Assembly: GCA_965153455.1 (NCBI GenBank)
Contig: OZ234496.1
Coordinates: 16,670,304 to 16,734,303, forward strand
Direction: 5' to 3'
Length of the DNA: 64,000 nt
Source of the DNA: Sphagnum compactum
Lineage: Eukaryota; Bryophyta; Sphagnopsida; Sphagnales
Positions 48,101-59,620 of the stretch are shown here, piece by piece. The notes beneath the pieces are model-generated. The model was not told the DNA's origin. It made no database searches and saw only the letters and a program-made list of their open reading frames with translations. Both the position numbers and the translations under genes were made by a program. Every line of letters begins with the position of its first letter. The first letter of the stretch is position 1.

Positions 48101-51100
48101 CTCTTATGTTTTGCAGCTATTGGGTCTGAAAGAATGGCCTTACGTAAGTTAGGCCATTCTTTCATACCCAATAGCCCATTGGGCTCCAAGTAGCTAGTGC
48201 ACCTTCTTGTTGATGAAAGGACACACAAACCAACAAACCTTCACTGCATGATATGGTGGTATCCTCTTCCAATGGCAGCACCCAACCCTTTTGCACATGC
48301 CAGCATAGCTCTTCACCAAGCCTTGAACTCTTACTGCAACAGCTGGGTCCTGCATTTGCAAAGTGCCTCTACCAAACTTCAGCAAATTATTTCTTCTCAT
48401 AATGAGCTGATGACAAGAAAGGTTCAACATGTAACAGTGTCCTGTGCCTTGTAGTTGATTAGCCAAGTCTCTCTATTGCTTTTGAGCAATGCTGTTTTCT
48501 CAAGAACAAGTTGAGCACCATGTTCAATCAGCAGCATCTCCTACATGATGGTGATGCCATCTACTAACCAGAAATAGGAGGATTCATGTATCAAACATGT
48601 GCAAGTTTGAAGGAAAAATTTCAAATGTTGTCAAAGCACCTCATAGTTCGCAACCATTTGCTCCTTCACAAGATCCTCTTCAGCAGCAACATCAGGATCC
48701 AAAGGACCTTCATTGTCAGGAGGAGGAGGCACAGAGCCAACACAGCTACAACAACCCCCTCCTGAAGAAACAATTTGTCAACTCCCAAGATTGATAAAAA
48801 AAAGAGAAGCAAGAGTAATTACGAAAACCTACTATAGCCAGCATCAAATGTTCACTCTTTGACATTCTCATTTTAGCTGACAAAATGGTAAGAAAAGTAC
48901 ATTGATGATTGATTGTATTCAACCCAACATGCAAAAACAAACCCACCTTCAGATTTCTTTGTTCCCTGTCCAGTCCAGTACGAGATGGAGAGGAAGTAAA
49001 ACCATGGCTTACGCACGCCATTGACATCTGGAAGTACATTGTCAAAGTAGATGGCAAGCACAAACCAGAGACAAAACGTTCCAAGAAGCCAGAAATAAAT
49101 ACCATTCTACATGCACCCACCCACACCCAACATCATCAGATTCACATATGCTATATACTCTTGGTTAGTTACTGAAGAGCTCAACTTTCAACAACAGTAA
49201 CATAAAATTCTCTCCCTCAAGCTTCAGAAACAGAAAAACTTCACAAAAATTCCTCAGAAGACTATGAACCTTAGATATCCTGAATACTTGAGAGACAGAA
49301 ATAAGGATCTAACCATGGTGAGAACACAATCCTCATTCCGGTATGAACATTGACCTCGATTTGACCAGTGGATTCCAGGGTCTTGCTTTGTAGAAGTGGC
49401 ATCTCCCAAATACTTGAGGCCTATAGCAAGCAGATTTGGTGGGAAGAAAGACCAGAGAATACGGAGATACACCTTGAAAGTGTGTGAGTAAGGGAACCCA
49501 GAAATGGTCACCAACTGTTTTCATGCAACACACATTCAGAGATCAACAAGTTCAAGAAAAAGTTGTGAAATGGTTTAGTCATCACTCCTACTGCAGCTAC
49601 CAAAACCTTCAGCAGCATTGATACCATTACCAACCCAGGTTAAGAGTAGCCAGTAACCACAATCTGGCATCGTAACTACGAATAAAATTAACAAATCTAG
49701 GTTCTTCTACATTGTATAAACTGGTAAAAGATATTGCAGAGAAGAATGGAAAATCAACCTGTAAGATAAAGCCAATGATGAAGATGTAGTAACTGACACT
49801 TGTGGCTGATGTAGCCACACTGATAAAATTGGATATCATGAATGCAAAGCCTGTCTGCAGTGATCAAAATCGGGAGCATGAGGTCATCAAATGCAAGAAC
49901 ATGTGCATTTGTTCAATAAACCTTGAGAATACACGTGGCAATAATAAACTCTTGATCAACATCAGATATGAGGACATCAAATGCAAAACGCATTTGTGTT
50001 GCTTCAAAACACGGCATTGAGAATAACACATGGCAATAACAAACTCTCATTGTTATAATCTTATTGTATGATTGGGCTTAGGAATTCACCATGTTGAATG
50101 AAAACAGGAAGAAAATGAAGAAAAGAACTCCAAAATCGTTGTGAAGGAAGAAATCAAATTGGAAGAGAAGGCCAAAGCAAACAAGTAGGAGAGACGACAC
50201 AAACACCAGCACAACCTCCCACAGTAGCCATGTAAGCCAATAAGCAGAGTCCATCAAACCCATGGTTGTCATCATCTGCAACACATTGAACATCCACATC
50301 TCATGATCTTTCACATTCTTTCTTCTAGAGGCGCAACATAAAGACAAGAAAATGCTTTGCTTAAGGATTCACAAAGGGTTATACACGAAAGAATGACATA
50401 CTCTATCACAAACTTGGAAGTAGCACCTCACTCACCTGTCTCAACCGTGTCTCCTTCTCCAGAATAAGACTGCTCACTTGAATCACAAAACCAAACATAG
50501 CTGATGCCAACAAGAAAACAGGCCCAACAGTCGTGAAAGCTGAATCTGTTTTGATTGCTGGGTGAGCAAACTCAATGAAAGAAGGATCCCATGACAGGCT
50601 TGAATCTGCACCAAGTCATCCAAGAGGAAAAAAACATTGATCAGCTGAAAGTTGAACTCATGGCTGATTCCATGACCTGCAAAAACAATCTCCCTTGGGC
50701 ATCCATAACATGTAACTCATGTGTTGCAAAGGACCATCAAAATTCACTGATGACACAACAATGTCATGTAGCCAGACCTTCAAACAACACAAATCCTGGT
50801 ATCAATTTCTGGATCCAAAGTCAAAAGCAGTGGCATTCTTCTGAGTGCAAACAAAAAGCTAGGTGTTCTAACATCAGATGTCCGTGAAGCTTAATATTGC
50901 ATCTAGTACAAAGGGGAGTGCCTAGGTTATGCACATACTTCCCAACAAGGTGCGTGCAATCTCACGCTCTGCAGCTGCTTGCAGTGGAATTCCATAACTG
51001 AAATTGGGATCTGAATATCTTCCTTTGAAATACATGGTGGTAGAATTAGTTTGGATCCCATATCCAATCACTGATGTGCCACGCTCTTCAAGGTACAAGG

Positions 51101-51937
51101 TACCATAACACCGCATTGGATTTTCAAGTAGCCAAGCATCAACAGCTGTGGGCGTATCAAATTGCAGTACCTGCACCCAAACACACAAACAGAGAAGGAT
51201 AAGTCTTATTTGAACACGCATACATAATGCTCAACATTTTGTGTCTGGACTCTACACTAGAGATATGAAAACAGTTGTTCAGGATTTTGATTTTCACCTT
51301 GTTGTCTGGGATGGGCCGATTCGGATTGTTCTTCATGATATTATCAACCAGCGACAGAATTCGAGAGCTCTTACTCCCACTCCATATGAAATCATAGCAA
51401 GGTAATTGAATATAGAATGAATCCTCGCATGCAGGAATGGATGCAACAGTTTTTGGTTGTGGAGCAAACAAATTCTTGTAGGAAGAAGTTGTTGAGAGCC
51501 TCGCCTTGTCCGATTGGTCCACGCAGAAAATGAGAAAGATGAAGAAGAATGATGACGCCAGCTGGAGAACTGTCACAATTTAGTTTTTTGCCCACAAAAC
51601 TCGTCAGAAATTGCAGTTGAAAAATGTGGCTTGCGTCTTGTATGATCTATAGTGCTACTTATTAGTCACGAAGATTCTTTCGAAAAAATAGGCCATCCTT
51701 CAACACCCAGCTCTGGGAAAACCAAGCTGACAGCTTAGCTAGTGAGCGAGAGCTTTGCAATGGATGCAAAGAGGAGACAAGGGCAAAACGAAGACGGCTA
51801 AACATACATGTCGCTCTCCTACTACGGTAGGAGAGAAGTGCGTTCTTGCGCAGCAGACTGCTGGATTGCTGAAGAAACAAGGGCCATCCTGTCTTCGGAA
51901 CTTTCTGACCACTATATTGATAATGATCGTTAGCCAT
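45146..51937 (-). CDS. half-size ABC transporter, subfamily A (plant ATH type), 18 exons
   Basis: Minus-strand exons: 51808-51937, 51298-51569, 50939-51170, 50436-50605, 50090-50275, 49759-49854, 49314-49514, 48947-49106, 48640-48761, 48239-48349, 47848-47965, 47531-47607, 47119-47208, 46681-46824, 46088-46390, 45882-45962, 45533-45706, 45146-45316. They keep phase throughout and total 2,838 bp, 945 residues, the usual length for plant half-size ABCA proteins. One membrane segment (about 44-60) is followed by a large luminal/extracellular loop, then five or so segments in exons 4-8 (FGFVIQVSS, AYWLTWLLWE, FYFLSISYWTG). The ATPase domain has Walker A GPNGAGKT (576-583), Q-loop Gln625, signature YSGGMKRRLS (677-686), Walker B ILFLDEP (697-703), D-loop TTGMDP, and H-loop His733, so it should be catalytically competent after dimerisation. 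Members move lipids or related molecules; substrate unknown. The exon 16 donor (CCG|GTCCCT) is atypical. Confidence 0.92.
48117..48174. repeat. near-perfect hairpin in an ABCA intron
   Basis: The 26 bp from 48117 (CTATTGGGTCTGAAAGAATG...) are repeated in inverted orientation at 48150-48174 with one mismatch and one indel, leaving a loop of 7-8 bases. The hairpin lies between exons 10 and 11 of the ABCA gene, away from splice sites. A flanking AGCCCATTGGGCT palindrome follows at once. Confidence 0.85.
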
Positions 51938-53155
51938 TAAACCTCCCTAACCAAAGTCGAGACCAAAGCGTCGGAAAATTCAACAACAACAATAGCACTA
52001 CAATCGACCGAAAACTATACAACCAGAACGGACGATCTGTCGACTCTCGAGTGAGAGCGACTGGGCTCAAAAACTTCGCGTGTTACACCGACTCCACCAA
52101 AACCCACCTCCACCCAAATTTGACAAAGTCCGAGTTTTCTACTCGCACGCGAAGAAAGAAAAACCAAACACACAAACAAATCGACGGATCTCTCTCATGC
52201 TACGAACATTGCAGCAGCCCCCCTCACTCTCTCTCTTTCCTCGCTGCTCTACTAACTTTCGTGACCAACTTGAAAAACAAAATCGATCACGGCATCGACA
52301 AGGTGATCGCCATTCGTTGCTCTTAGCAGCTACCTGATTTGGGACAATTCTCTATACACCTCCTCACTCGCTACCAGTGGAAAAATTGTGAGTTCATCCC
52401 ATCTGAGTCCTGAAAGGTTACGATTCCTTCTCTTACTCTTCCTCTTTTTCTTCTTCTGACTCTTCTTGCTCTTACCCATTTGCTGTATTCGCGGGAAAAT
52501 TTGATGACCAAGGAGTGGCACAAACGGGCATTTTGGGAAGATGCCCATTTGTGGATTTAATACAAATCTTTACAAATAGTAATAGCAGAGACAAAAAAAA
52601 CCGACGACTCAAAACGCTCCTCCGACACTAAATAAATACTTATAACACAAAGTCGCGGGTCCCAAGCCGGCATTCTTAACAACGAGATGTTCCCCTTTTG
52701 TAAAGAACAAACACAAAAAAAACAAAACCAAAACCAAAACCAAAAAAAAAAAAACACAGTGCTAGCGAGCGCGCGATGATGATGCTTCCGGGAAAGAAGA
52801 AAACAGGCACATCGGTATCTCCAATTTCTGACGTGTTTACTGCAACAAGTTGGCTAACTTCCTTCTCGCGAAACGATGGTGGACTTCGATGACGTTTCCG
52901 TTTGTCCTCATGCACGTCGAGGAAGAAGAAGAAAGAAGAAGAAGGGGGGGGGGCAAAAAAAACCACATAATCCCAAAATCCGAACAAACTTCGAACTTTC
53001 AGTCAACGAGAGCTTCCAACACAAAGGAGAATGCAAAGTACAAATTTACGTTGGATACAACACCCAGCGCATCACCAATTCGTAGACCACTTTGTAATTT
53101 TGCCCTTTTGTTGGCCTTGCCTACCAAGGCAACGATAATTTTTATTATGTTTAGA
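51938..53155. other. 5' flank of the ABCA gene
   Basis: Contains the probable leader and promoter of the ABCA gene, CpG-containing near 52010-52320. A small basic frame at 52334-52479 is listed separately. CCAAAA repeats and A runs occupy 52715-52760, and a G run lies near 52945. No other gene is recognised. Confidence 0.4.
52334..52479 (-). other. possible leader exon/uORF upstream of ABCA, Lys/Arg-rich
   Basis: A minus-strand ATG at 52479 opens a frame starting MGKSKKSQKKKKRKSKRRNR and continuing 49 codons to a donor-like ATCAG|GTAGCT at 52334/52333. If this were spliced to an acceptor just before the ABCA start (TTGGTTAG near 51947), the frame would stop within four codons, so it could be an upstream ORF in a spliced leader. 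It could equally be the first exon of another gene or chance. No family is recognised. Confidence 0.25.
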
Positions 53156-53403
53156 TTCATTTAGGAAAATTTTAAATTCACACCTTTTTTGGTTAAATTC
53201 ACACCCTAAATGAAAGCATTCAATGAAAGCATTTCACAGTGTGGGGTCTGTGGTCAATCAGGGCACAACTCGAGAACTTGCCCGCAGAAATAATTGAACT
53301 GATAAAGGAACATACTCTTAAAGTTTAATCTGCATAAAATCAGACGCGGGAAGGGTGTGGATTTAACCAAAAAAGGTGTGAATTTAAAATTTTCCTTCAT
53401 TTA
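53156..53403. mobile_element. MULE-like non-autonomous transposon, 232 bp, with target duplication
   Basis: Left inverted end 53164-53207 and right inverted end 53352-53395 match over 44 bp with one mismatch, both starting GGAAAATTTTAAATTCACAC. The element is flanked by an exact 8-bp duplication TTCATTTA (53156-53163 and 53396-53403). Long AT-rich ends beginning GG and an 8-9 bp duplication are typical of Mutator-like elements. The interior carries a transposase-type zinc knuckle (53210-53293). The near-identity of the two ends and the intact duplication argue for fairly recent insertion upstream of the ABCA gene. Confidence 0.88.
53210..53293 (+). pseudogene. zinc-knuckle remnant of a transposase inside the MULE-like element
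   Basis: From ATG at 53210 the frame reads 27 codons to TAA and includes CGVCGQSGHNSRTC, a CX2CX4HX4C zinc knuckle of the kind found at the C-terminus of plant Mutator-type transposases. Stop and right inverted end follow directly, as expected if internal deletion removed the catalytic part and spared the transposase 3' end. The ATG is probably incidental. It cannot transpose itself; whether the knuckle is translated is unknown. Confidence 0.75.
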
Positions 53404-54084
53404 TAGAGTAATCGTAGCTTAATGGATTTTGGCCCCTACTAGGTAAAAATAATAATAGGTCTATTTTTACACCAGGATTTTGGAAAGATGATATATTTTG
53501 GCTTGTGTTCAAACTTGAGATTAGTTATAATAGAGTTATAATATCTTGAAGGATTTTGGTTTCATTTTAGAAGGATTTTTCTTGGAAGATTATATATTAT
53601 TTGCATGGTGAAATATTTGAATTTCCATATCTCTTCTTCCGCGTTAGGATACTTCTTCAATGTAAATGGAAAGGCCACATTGTGACACAGCCCTTGTTAT
53701 TATATACTAATCTGAACCCCGTGCCTAATGCACAGGTGTGTGTGCATTTGACAGTACATATTACCAAATTACAATTACAAACTACATTTCCAAAACCTCT
53801 TTATCTATATAAATGTACAAAGAAAGGGCAAGAGAACTTTTTTTTTGTCATAGCATGCCTCAAAGGAGCAGGAAGAAGAGTCCGTCTATCATCCCCACTC
53901 TCTCTAAAAATCCATGGCAAGTCTACCCCCCCTACCATAATCATTTCATTCCTAAACCCTAAACCAAACATGGGTCTTGAATGCCAAAGTTTGGTCTAGC
54001 AAATTTATCAATTGATGATCTCAAATCAAAACTAAATTTCCCCAGGGGCATAGTTCTGTTAGGGATCTCCAAAAGAAATAAAAT
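53404..54084. other. AT-rich spacer, no gene recognised
   Basis: The plus strand is open for 132 codons (53601-53999), but the frame has no motif and overlaps a repeat block (53742-53809) copied at 54682-54748, so it is not called as a gene. Two telomere-like CCCTAAA units occur near 53953; too few to mean anything. Confidence 0.4.
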
Positions 54085-54207
54085 GGGTTTAGGGTTCAAA
54101 CCTCACTGTGTGCATGTGATGAAAGCCTTGCTATGACCCAAAAAAAAAAAAGGGGTTAAAGTTCAAACCCCACTGTGTGCATGTGATGAAAGCCTTGATA
54201 TGACCCT
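54085..54207. repeat. two-copy tandem duplication, ~68-bp spacing
   Basis: GTTCAAACCTCACTGTGTGC in the first copy recurs as GTTCAAACCCCACTGTGTGC, each followed by ATGTGATGAAAGCCTTG and TATGACCC. A 12-bp A run separates them. Confidence 0.85.
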
Positions 54208-54460
54208 CTCTTACCACTGAGCTTGACTTGGGGGGGGCCAACGGCTTGTCGGTCAGGTCAGGTCTGGTGTTGTGCTTCCAAAATATGAATAAAAACCCCA
54301 TTCACATTGTGAAAACCTCTTCACAACCAAATCAAAAAACAAATATTGGGTGGGATTGGTGAAGTGTTGAGGTGGTGAGATGGACTGAGTCTAGTGCCTG
54401 GATTAGACTGGAAGCAATGGGTCATAGGCCCCTTGGATGTGGATGAAGGATGGATGTTGC

Positions 54461-54980
54461 GCATGTATCTATCGAAACCCTGGCCGCTGAAAATCTTGAT
54501 GTTTGCACTACTTGTGAGGGGTGAACTCGGCACCCACACTCGTAAAAACCCTGAAATTTTTTAGGATGCTTCTAACCCTGGTAAATATGTGATCCTTAAT
54601 ACTAAATAAGTACCCCAAGTTTATATGGTGACAAACAATTTTAAAAATAGAAATTTCATGCAGCCAATGGGAAGGCTCAACGTGCATTTGACAGTACATA
54701 TTACAAAATTACAATTACAAAATACATTTCCAAAACCTCTTTATATACGACATTTCGCATGTATCTATCGAAACCCTGGCCGCTGAAAATCTTGATGTTT
54801 GCACTACTTGTGACGGGTGAACCCAGCACCCACACTGGTAAAAACTCTGAAATTTTTTAGGATGCTTCTAACCCTGGTAAATATGGGATTCTTAATACTA
54901 AATAAGTACCCCAAGTTTATATGGTGACGAATTGTTTTGGAAATAGAAATTTCATGCAACCAATGGGAAGGCTCAACATG
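54461..54980. repeat. two-copy direct repeat, ~220 bp at 296-bp offset
   Basis: The block from 54461 (GCATGTATCTATCGAAACCC) to about 54681 recurs at 54757-54977 with roughly 95 per cent identity by eye. Between the copies lies 54682-54748, itself a second copy of 53742-53809 (GTGCATTTGACAGTACATAT). The arrangement suggests a segmental tandem duplication that carried neighbouring repeat DNA. No gene is included. Confidence 0.85.
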
Positions 54981-57900
54981 CACTCAAAAGGCCCAAATTT
55001 ATTAAGTTTTGGGTTGGGGGGGAAGGATTGTTTTCTTTCATTTTTCCTTTGTTCCCAACATGTTCCCTTCAATTTCCCAATGGGTTCCTTAAAGGTGTTC
55101 CCAATAGCACCTCCCTTTAATTCCATAGCATGGACTGGGGAGGGCATAACATTTTTATTCCAGGTTGAAGGAGGCGTTTTTTGCTCAGGAGGTTGTGCTA
55201 TTTTGTCTAGGCAGGTTTGCATGAGCCCTAGTTGGCCTGCTAAGAAGATACTTTCTAAAATGGGAGTTAACTTACATTTGAACACATTGGCCCTTCTAGG
55301 TTTTTTTTTTTTTTCTTCTCATGAGAGGGAAATTGCCCGTAATACCCCCCTCCACAAATTACACGTAAAATCCAAATCCATCCACAAAAAATGCTCCCGC
55401 CCAAAGACTTTACCTGGCATAAAAATGGTAACAAGTAATTTTTTGAATTTTTTTTTTTTAATTGTGATACCTGGTGTGTACCAGATGGGTACCCTCTAGG
55501 TATCACAGAAAAAATTAAATTTTTTTTATACATGGTGGATATCCTTCCGGTACCCACCAGGCTCGGTAACGTGCCTTCCCAATACACTGGGAAATTTCTG
55601 CCAGGTTTTTAGCTTATTATGAAGGGGGGAGAGGAGAGCCCTGGTTAAAGGGCAAGGTTTTAAAGCTAGACCCTTCTCCTACACCTAAGGGGTGTGTGTA
55701 TCATGGAAATTTTTAAATGGATTTTGAGTGGGTTAGGGTTGTCCAATGTTGTGTAAACTCTAAATAAACCTTGTTCAATAGGAAAATAAAAGAGTTGGCT
55801 TTTTTTTTGAAGTAAATTCTTATTTCTCACTACTTACTAGTGTAGCATGTGCCCTCGGCCCAAGTGCTAACTAGTTACACAACTAATTTTTCCTTCCAAA
55901 ATCATTTTTTTTGTAATTTAAATGAATTTTCAATGAGAAAGAACTACTCAAATTTCAATATTTCCTACACTATACCTTAGGTCTAAAATTTCTCAATTGC
56001 CTTCCTTAAATCCTATGCATTGAGAGCTTTCCAACGATACCAAGTGCATGCTCAAATCCCTCTAAAACTTTTGTTTTATTTAAACTAAATTTTAGTGAAA
56101 AATTGTTCAATATTCAATAACTTTTTCATCCCAGGTGAAAGCATTATGAAACCATCTGGACACACCTCTACTTGTCAAGGGTTTTCCTACGACACCAAGA
56201 TCATGGCAAGAGGTGTCATAGTTTGATAGATCTCAATGTGACAAACAAAACAAAACAAACGACCTTCCTTTATTTGTAGATTAGTGGTTTAGGGTTTCTT
56301 TTCTTTCTCTCTTTTTTAATGTTTTTTCTTGAGTCTTCACTATTTTTTTCTCTTTGTTACATTTCAACAAGTAGGATCATCATAGACAAAAGGAAGAAAA
56401 GGATTCTTGTGGTAATGCTATGTATTCATGTTTGCACATGATGGTACAAAATGTGTTTGACATGCAAGCATTGGCTTTCAAGGGAGAATAGAAGAATGCA
56501 TTGATTTTGAACATTTATTTGATAGTATGAATGTTCACTTGATAGAAAAATGCATCAAGTGAACATTCAAGATGCAATCTGATTTTATAGATAGATTATT
56601 GTCAAGTTCTTCTATCCGAAAGATGTTCAAACAAAGGACATGGGCCTCTCATGTTACATTTTGATTCCTTTGTAAAAAAATTAGGTTCATTTTTGCAAAG
56701 TAGCATACATGCATATAAGAAAATGTATTTGAATTGAAAGTAGGGTTTCAATGTCATTACAAAGCTCAAAACTAAAACTACATTATGCACCCTAGGTGTG
56801 GAATGTAGATCATAGAAAACACCATGTGTAATTGCCAAAGAATTTTGTAGATTGGTAAGGGTGCACATGCAAAAGATCTTTGTTCAATTTCCAAGCAAAG
56901 AAAGATTTGAATTTTAGCAAGTGAGTTGAAACAATATGTGGCATCCCACATATGATAGGTGCCATTAATTGATGATAGCCATATACCAAATTGTGTTCCA
57001 ATAACTGGCAAAGAATAATGTTATTGTCAAAATATTTCCATTCAATTTTACTCCAAGGGTTTTTAATACGAGAAGTGTGTTTTGGGACTATAAATTTGAA
57101 TGGATAAGAAACATACATGATTGAACAATTTTCCAATTGATAAAGGCATAATAAACTTATTAAAATATATATATATTTACCATAAAAGTTGATTGGAAAT
57201 GTAGCTTACCCAATGTGTTCATGGATGATTTACTCATTCAAAAATTCCATTACCACTCAAAAAATAGAAGCACCACACAATCACTTTGTTTATTTGAAAC
57301 TTCAAATTTCCACACATCTCTTCAAGCCAAAGTATGCCTCCCATGTTGATCCTTACCATAATCTCTATAGGTTACACATATACAACAATAGGAACAACAC
57401 ATGGCTAATGATTCTCTCAAGTTTGAATTGCTAAGGAGTAGAAGAAAATTAAAAGGCCATACGAGTTAAAGACCATTAAAATGCAAAGTGGCCTACAACC
57501 TTCTTTTTAAGTAAAAATTCTACAGATTATGAAAGCGATTTTGAAAAGGATTTTCTTAAATACTCAAATTTTCATTTCTATCCTATTCACCCTTGTTTTG
57601 TGAACCAAAGTTGTAATAAATTAGTCAAATCACACCATAAGCAACTAATTGGATTTGTGATTTATTTTTTCTCATCAACATTTTGATACCTTGTTTCTTC
57701 ACATTCGTGCTCCATTTTGTTTTGAGTCATAATTAGAGTTTCGATTCATAATCTCACCACTTAATGGGGCCTTCTTTCTCCTCCTCCTCATGCTCCTTGC
57801 CATTGTTTGGCAAATGGGTCACATTGTTTTTGCATTATTGTTTTATACCACCTTGGCTTTCTCCTTGGCTAATCATCTTTTTTTCTCTTTGGCCAAATTA

Positions 57901-59259
57901 ACTTCTAATTCATTTGTGCCACCTTCTCCAAATAAGCATCACTAGAAGGTACCTTTAAGTGTTGAATATTGAAAAGTAGGAAAAACAAATTTAATTGCAC
58001 TCAAATTTTGTGGGAACCAAAGAAGAACCATGCAAAAAATGAGGTTGAGAAAATGTCACCCAAAGATAACTCTAACTCCATTGTTGTGATTGAGAAAACT
58101 CTCCATTTTGTGAGAAAGCATTCTATTGTGAAACAAATTATGCAAAGAATTTTTTATTAAAAAAACAACCTCATACCAGGCATGTGAGAGAAAAGCTTAG
58201 GAATGGGCTTCAGATAAGATTACAAAATGGGAGAGATGACCTTTAGGTAATTTATAGGGTAAACAAATATAGACTTGACAACACTCAAAATCCCCCCCCC
58301 AATTACTTATTGTTTTTTAAATGATTAAAATATTCTTTGCCAACCAATTGTTGCATTTTGTATATGGTATCCCTAAGAATTTTGTCTAATTCACTTCTTT
58401 GGTAATACCAATTCAATTAACCTAATACCAATATTAATCGATTTGTTCAAAACTTAACACCCACCTAGCACTAGTTCAAACCAATTATTTTCTCAAGTGT
58501 TATATATGATTAATCAATTGTTATTATTATTTAATTAATTTTGAACTTTCTTTCTTTTTGCATTAATATTATGCCATAACATGATATATATTACTTCACA
58601 TATGACTACATTTGTAATAATATATAGCATTAGTGACTACACAACTATATATAGTACATGTAATAAAGTCGTACTCATAGCTTTTTCCATTAGTGATATT
58701 TTTTGTTGTAATAATTTATGTTATTTTTCATGTGACTTCTATGACCATGTAATCAAGAAAGACAAAATGATTTTTATTACTGCGATCAAGAGATATAATT
58801 AAATAATAAGTATTTATTGCTTATGAAATGTAAACACATGTTCAACCATAATAAGGCCATGTGGACAATATATTTAGACCTATTTATTAGCCTAGGACCA
58901 AATAGCTTAGAAGTCTAAGTAGGTATGTAGGCCTATGTAGATAAATACTCAAGTTTATTAGTAGGTACGTTTAAATAAGTAGGATCCTATTGAATTTGTT
59001 GGTCACAAGCATTTTTTATTCGATCATCCGAAATGGTATCTACATTTTGAATATTTCTAGTGCATGTATTATTTCTAGATTTTTTTCATCTATTTATATA
59101 ATTTATAAAGTTGAATTTGTTGACAAAAGATATAGAATAAATCTCGTGAAAGGGAAACATTACAACATTATCCCACATCCTTTGTCCCATACAAAGGTAA
59201 CCAACTTATTTACCCATTTCTTACTACCTATTACCCGACCTATTTAACTCAGCTTAAGC
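54981..59259. other. AT-rich spacer, no gene recognised
   Basis: A 192-codon plus frame at 54921-55499 and a 122-codon minus frame at 54917-55285 overlap each other in low-complexity, T-run-rich DNA, and neither has a motif. A small foldback, GTGATACCT...AGGTATCAC, lies at about 55465-55505. The rest holds only short frames. Confidence 0.4.
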
Positions 59260-59620
59260 TTAAATGAAATAATATATATGTAGGTAGGTATAAATATGTA
59301 AACTAGCTACTTTACCCTACCCTACCCTACCCTATAACATGCCTACCTACCTACATAACCTAACCAATTACCTATTTAACATAGGTTATGTGGGTGGGCT
59401 ATATTAGTTGTTACTTACCTAATTACATACTTAAATTTCCTACTTAGGTAGGTAGGTACGTTTTAGGTAAGTAACAAAGTTAAATAGGGAGATGAACATA
59501 GTTAGTTAAGCAGATAGCTTAAGTTAGGTAAGTAGATGGGTAGGTAAGCAATATTAAATAGGTAGGTAGCCTAAGTAGGTAAGTAAGTAAGCCTACTTAC
59601 TTATTACTAGTCCCAACTTA
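59260..59620. repeat. TAGG/CCTA microsatellite cluster with opposed halves
   Basis: CTACCCTACC-type and CTACCTACC-type runs at 59310-59370 give way to TAGGTAGG/TAAGTAGG-type runs at 59440-59595. The strand bias flips in the middle, around ACATAACCTAACC (59350-59370) and ATAGGTTATGTGGG (59379-59394), so the two halves are roughly complementary and could pair. Confidence 0.75.

Noticed and set aside
53949-53966. Telomere-like CCCTAAACCCTAAA words
   Set aside because: Only about two units, which is common by chance in plant spacer and does not indicate a telomere or interstitial array.
54921-55499. 192-codon plus-strand frame
   Set aside because: It begins inside a duplicated repeat, passes through T runs, and overlaps another long frame on the minus strand; no domain is visible.
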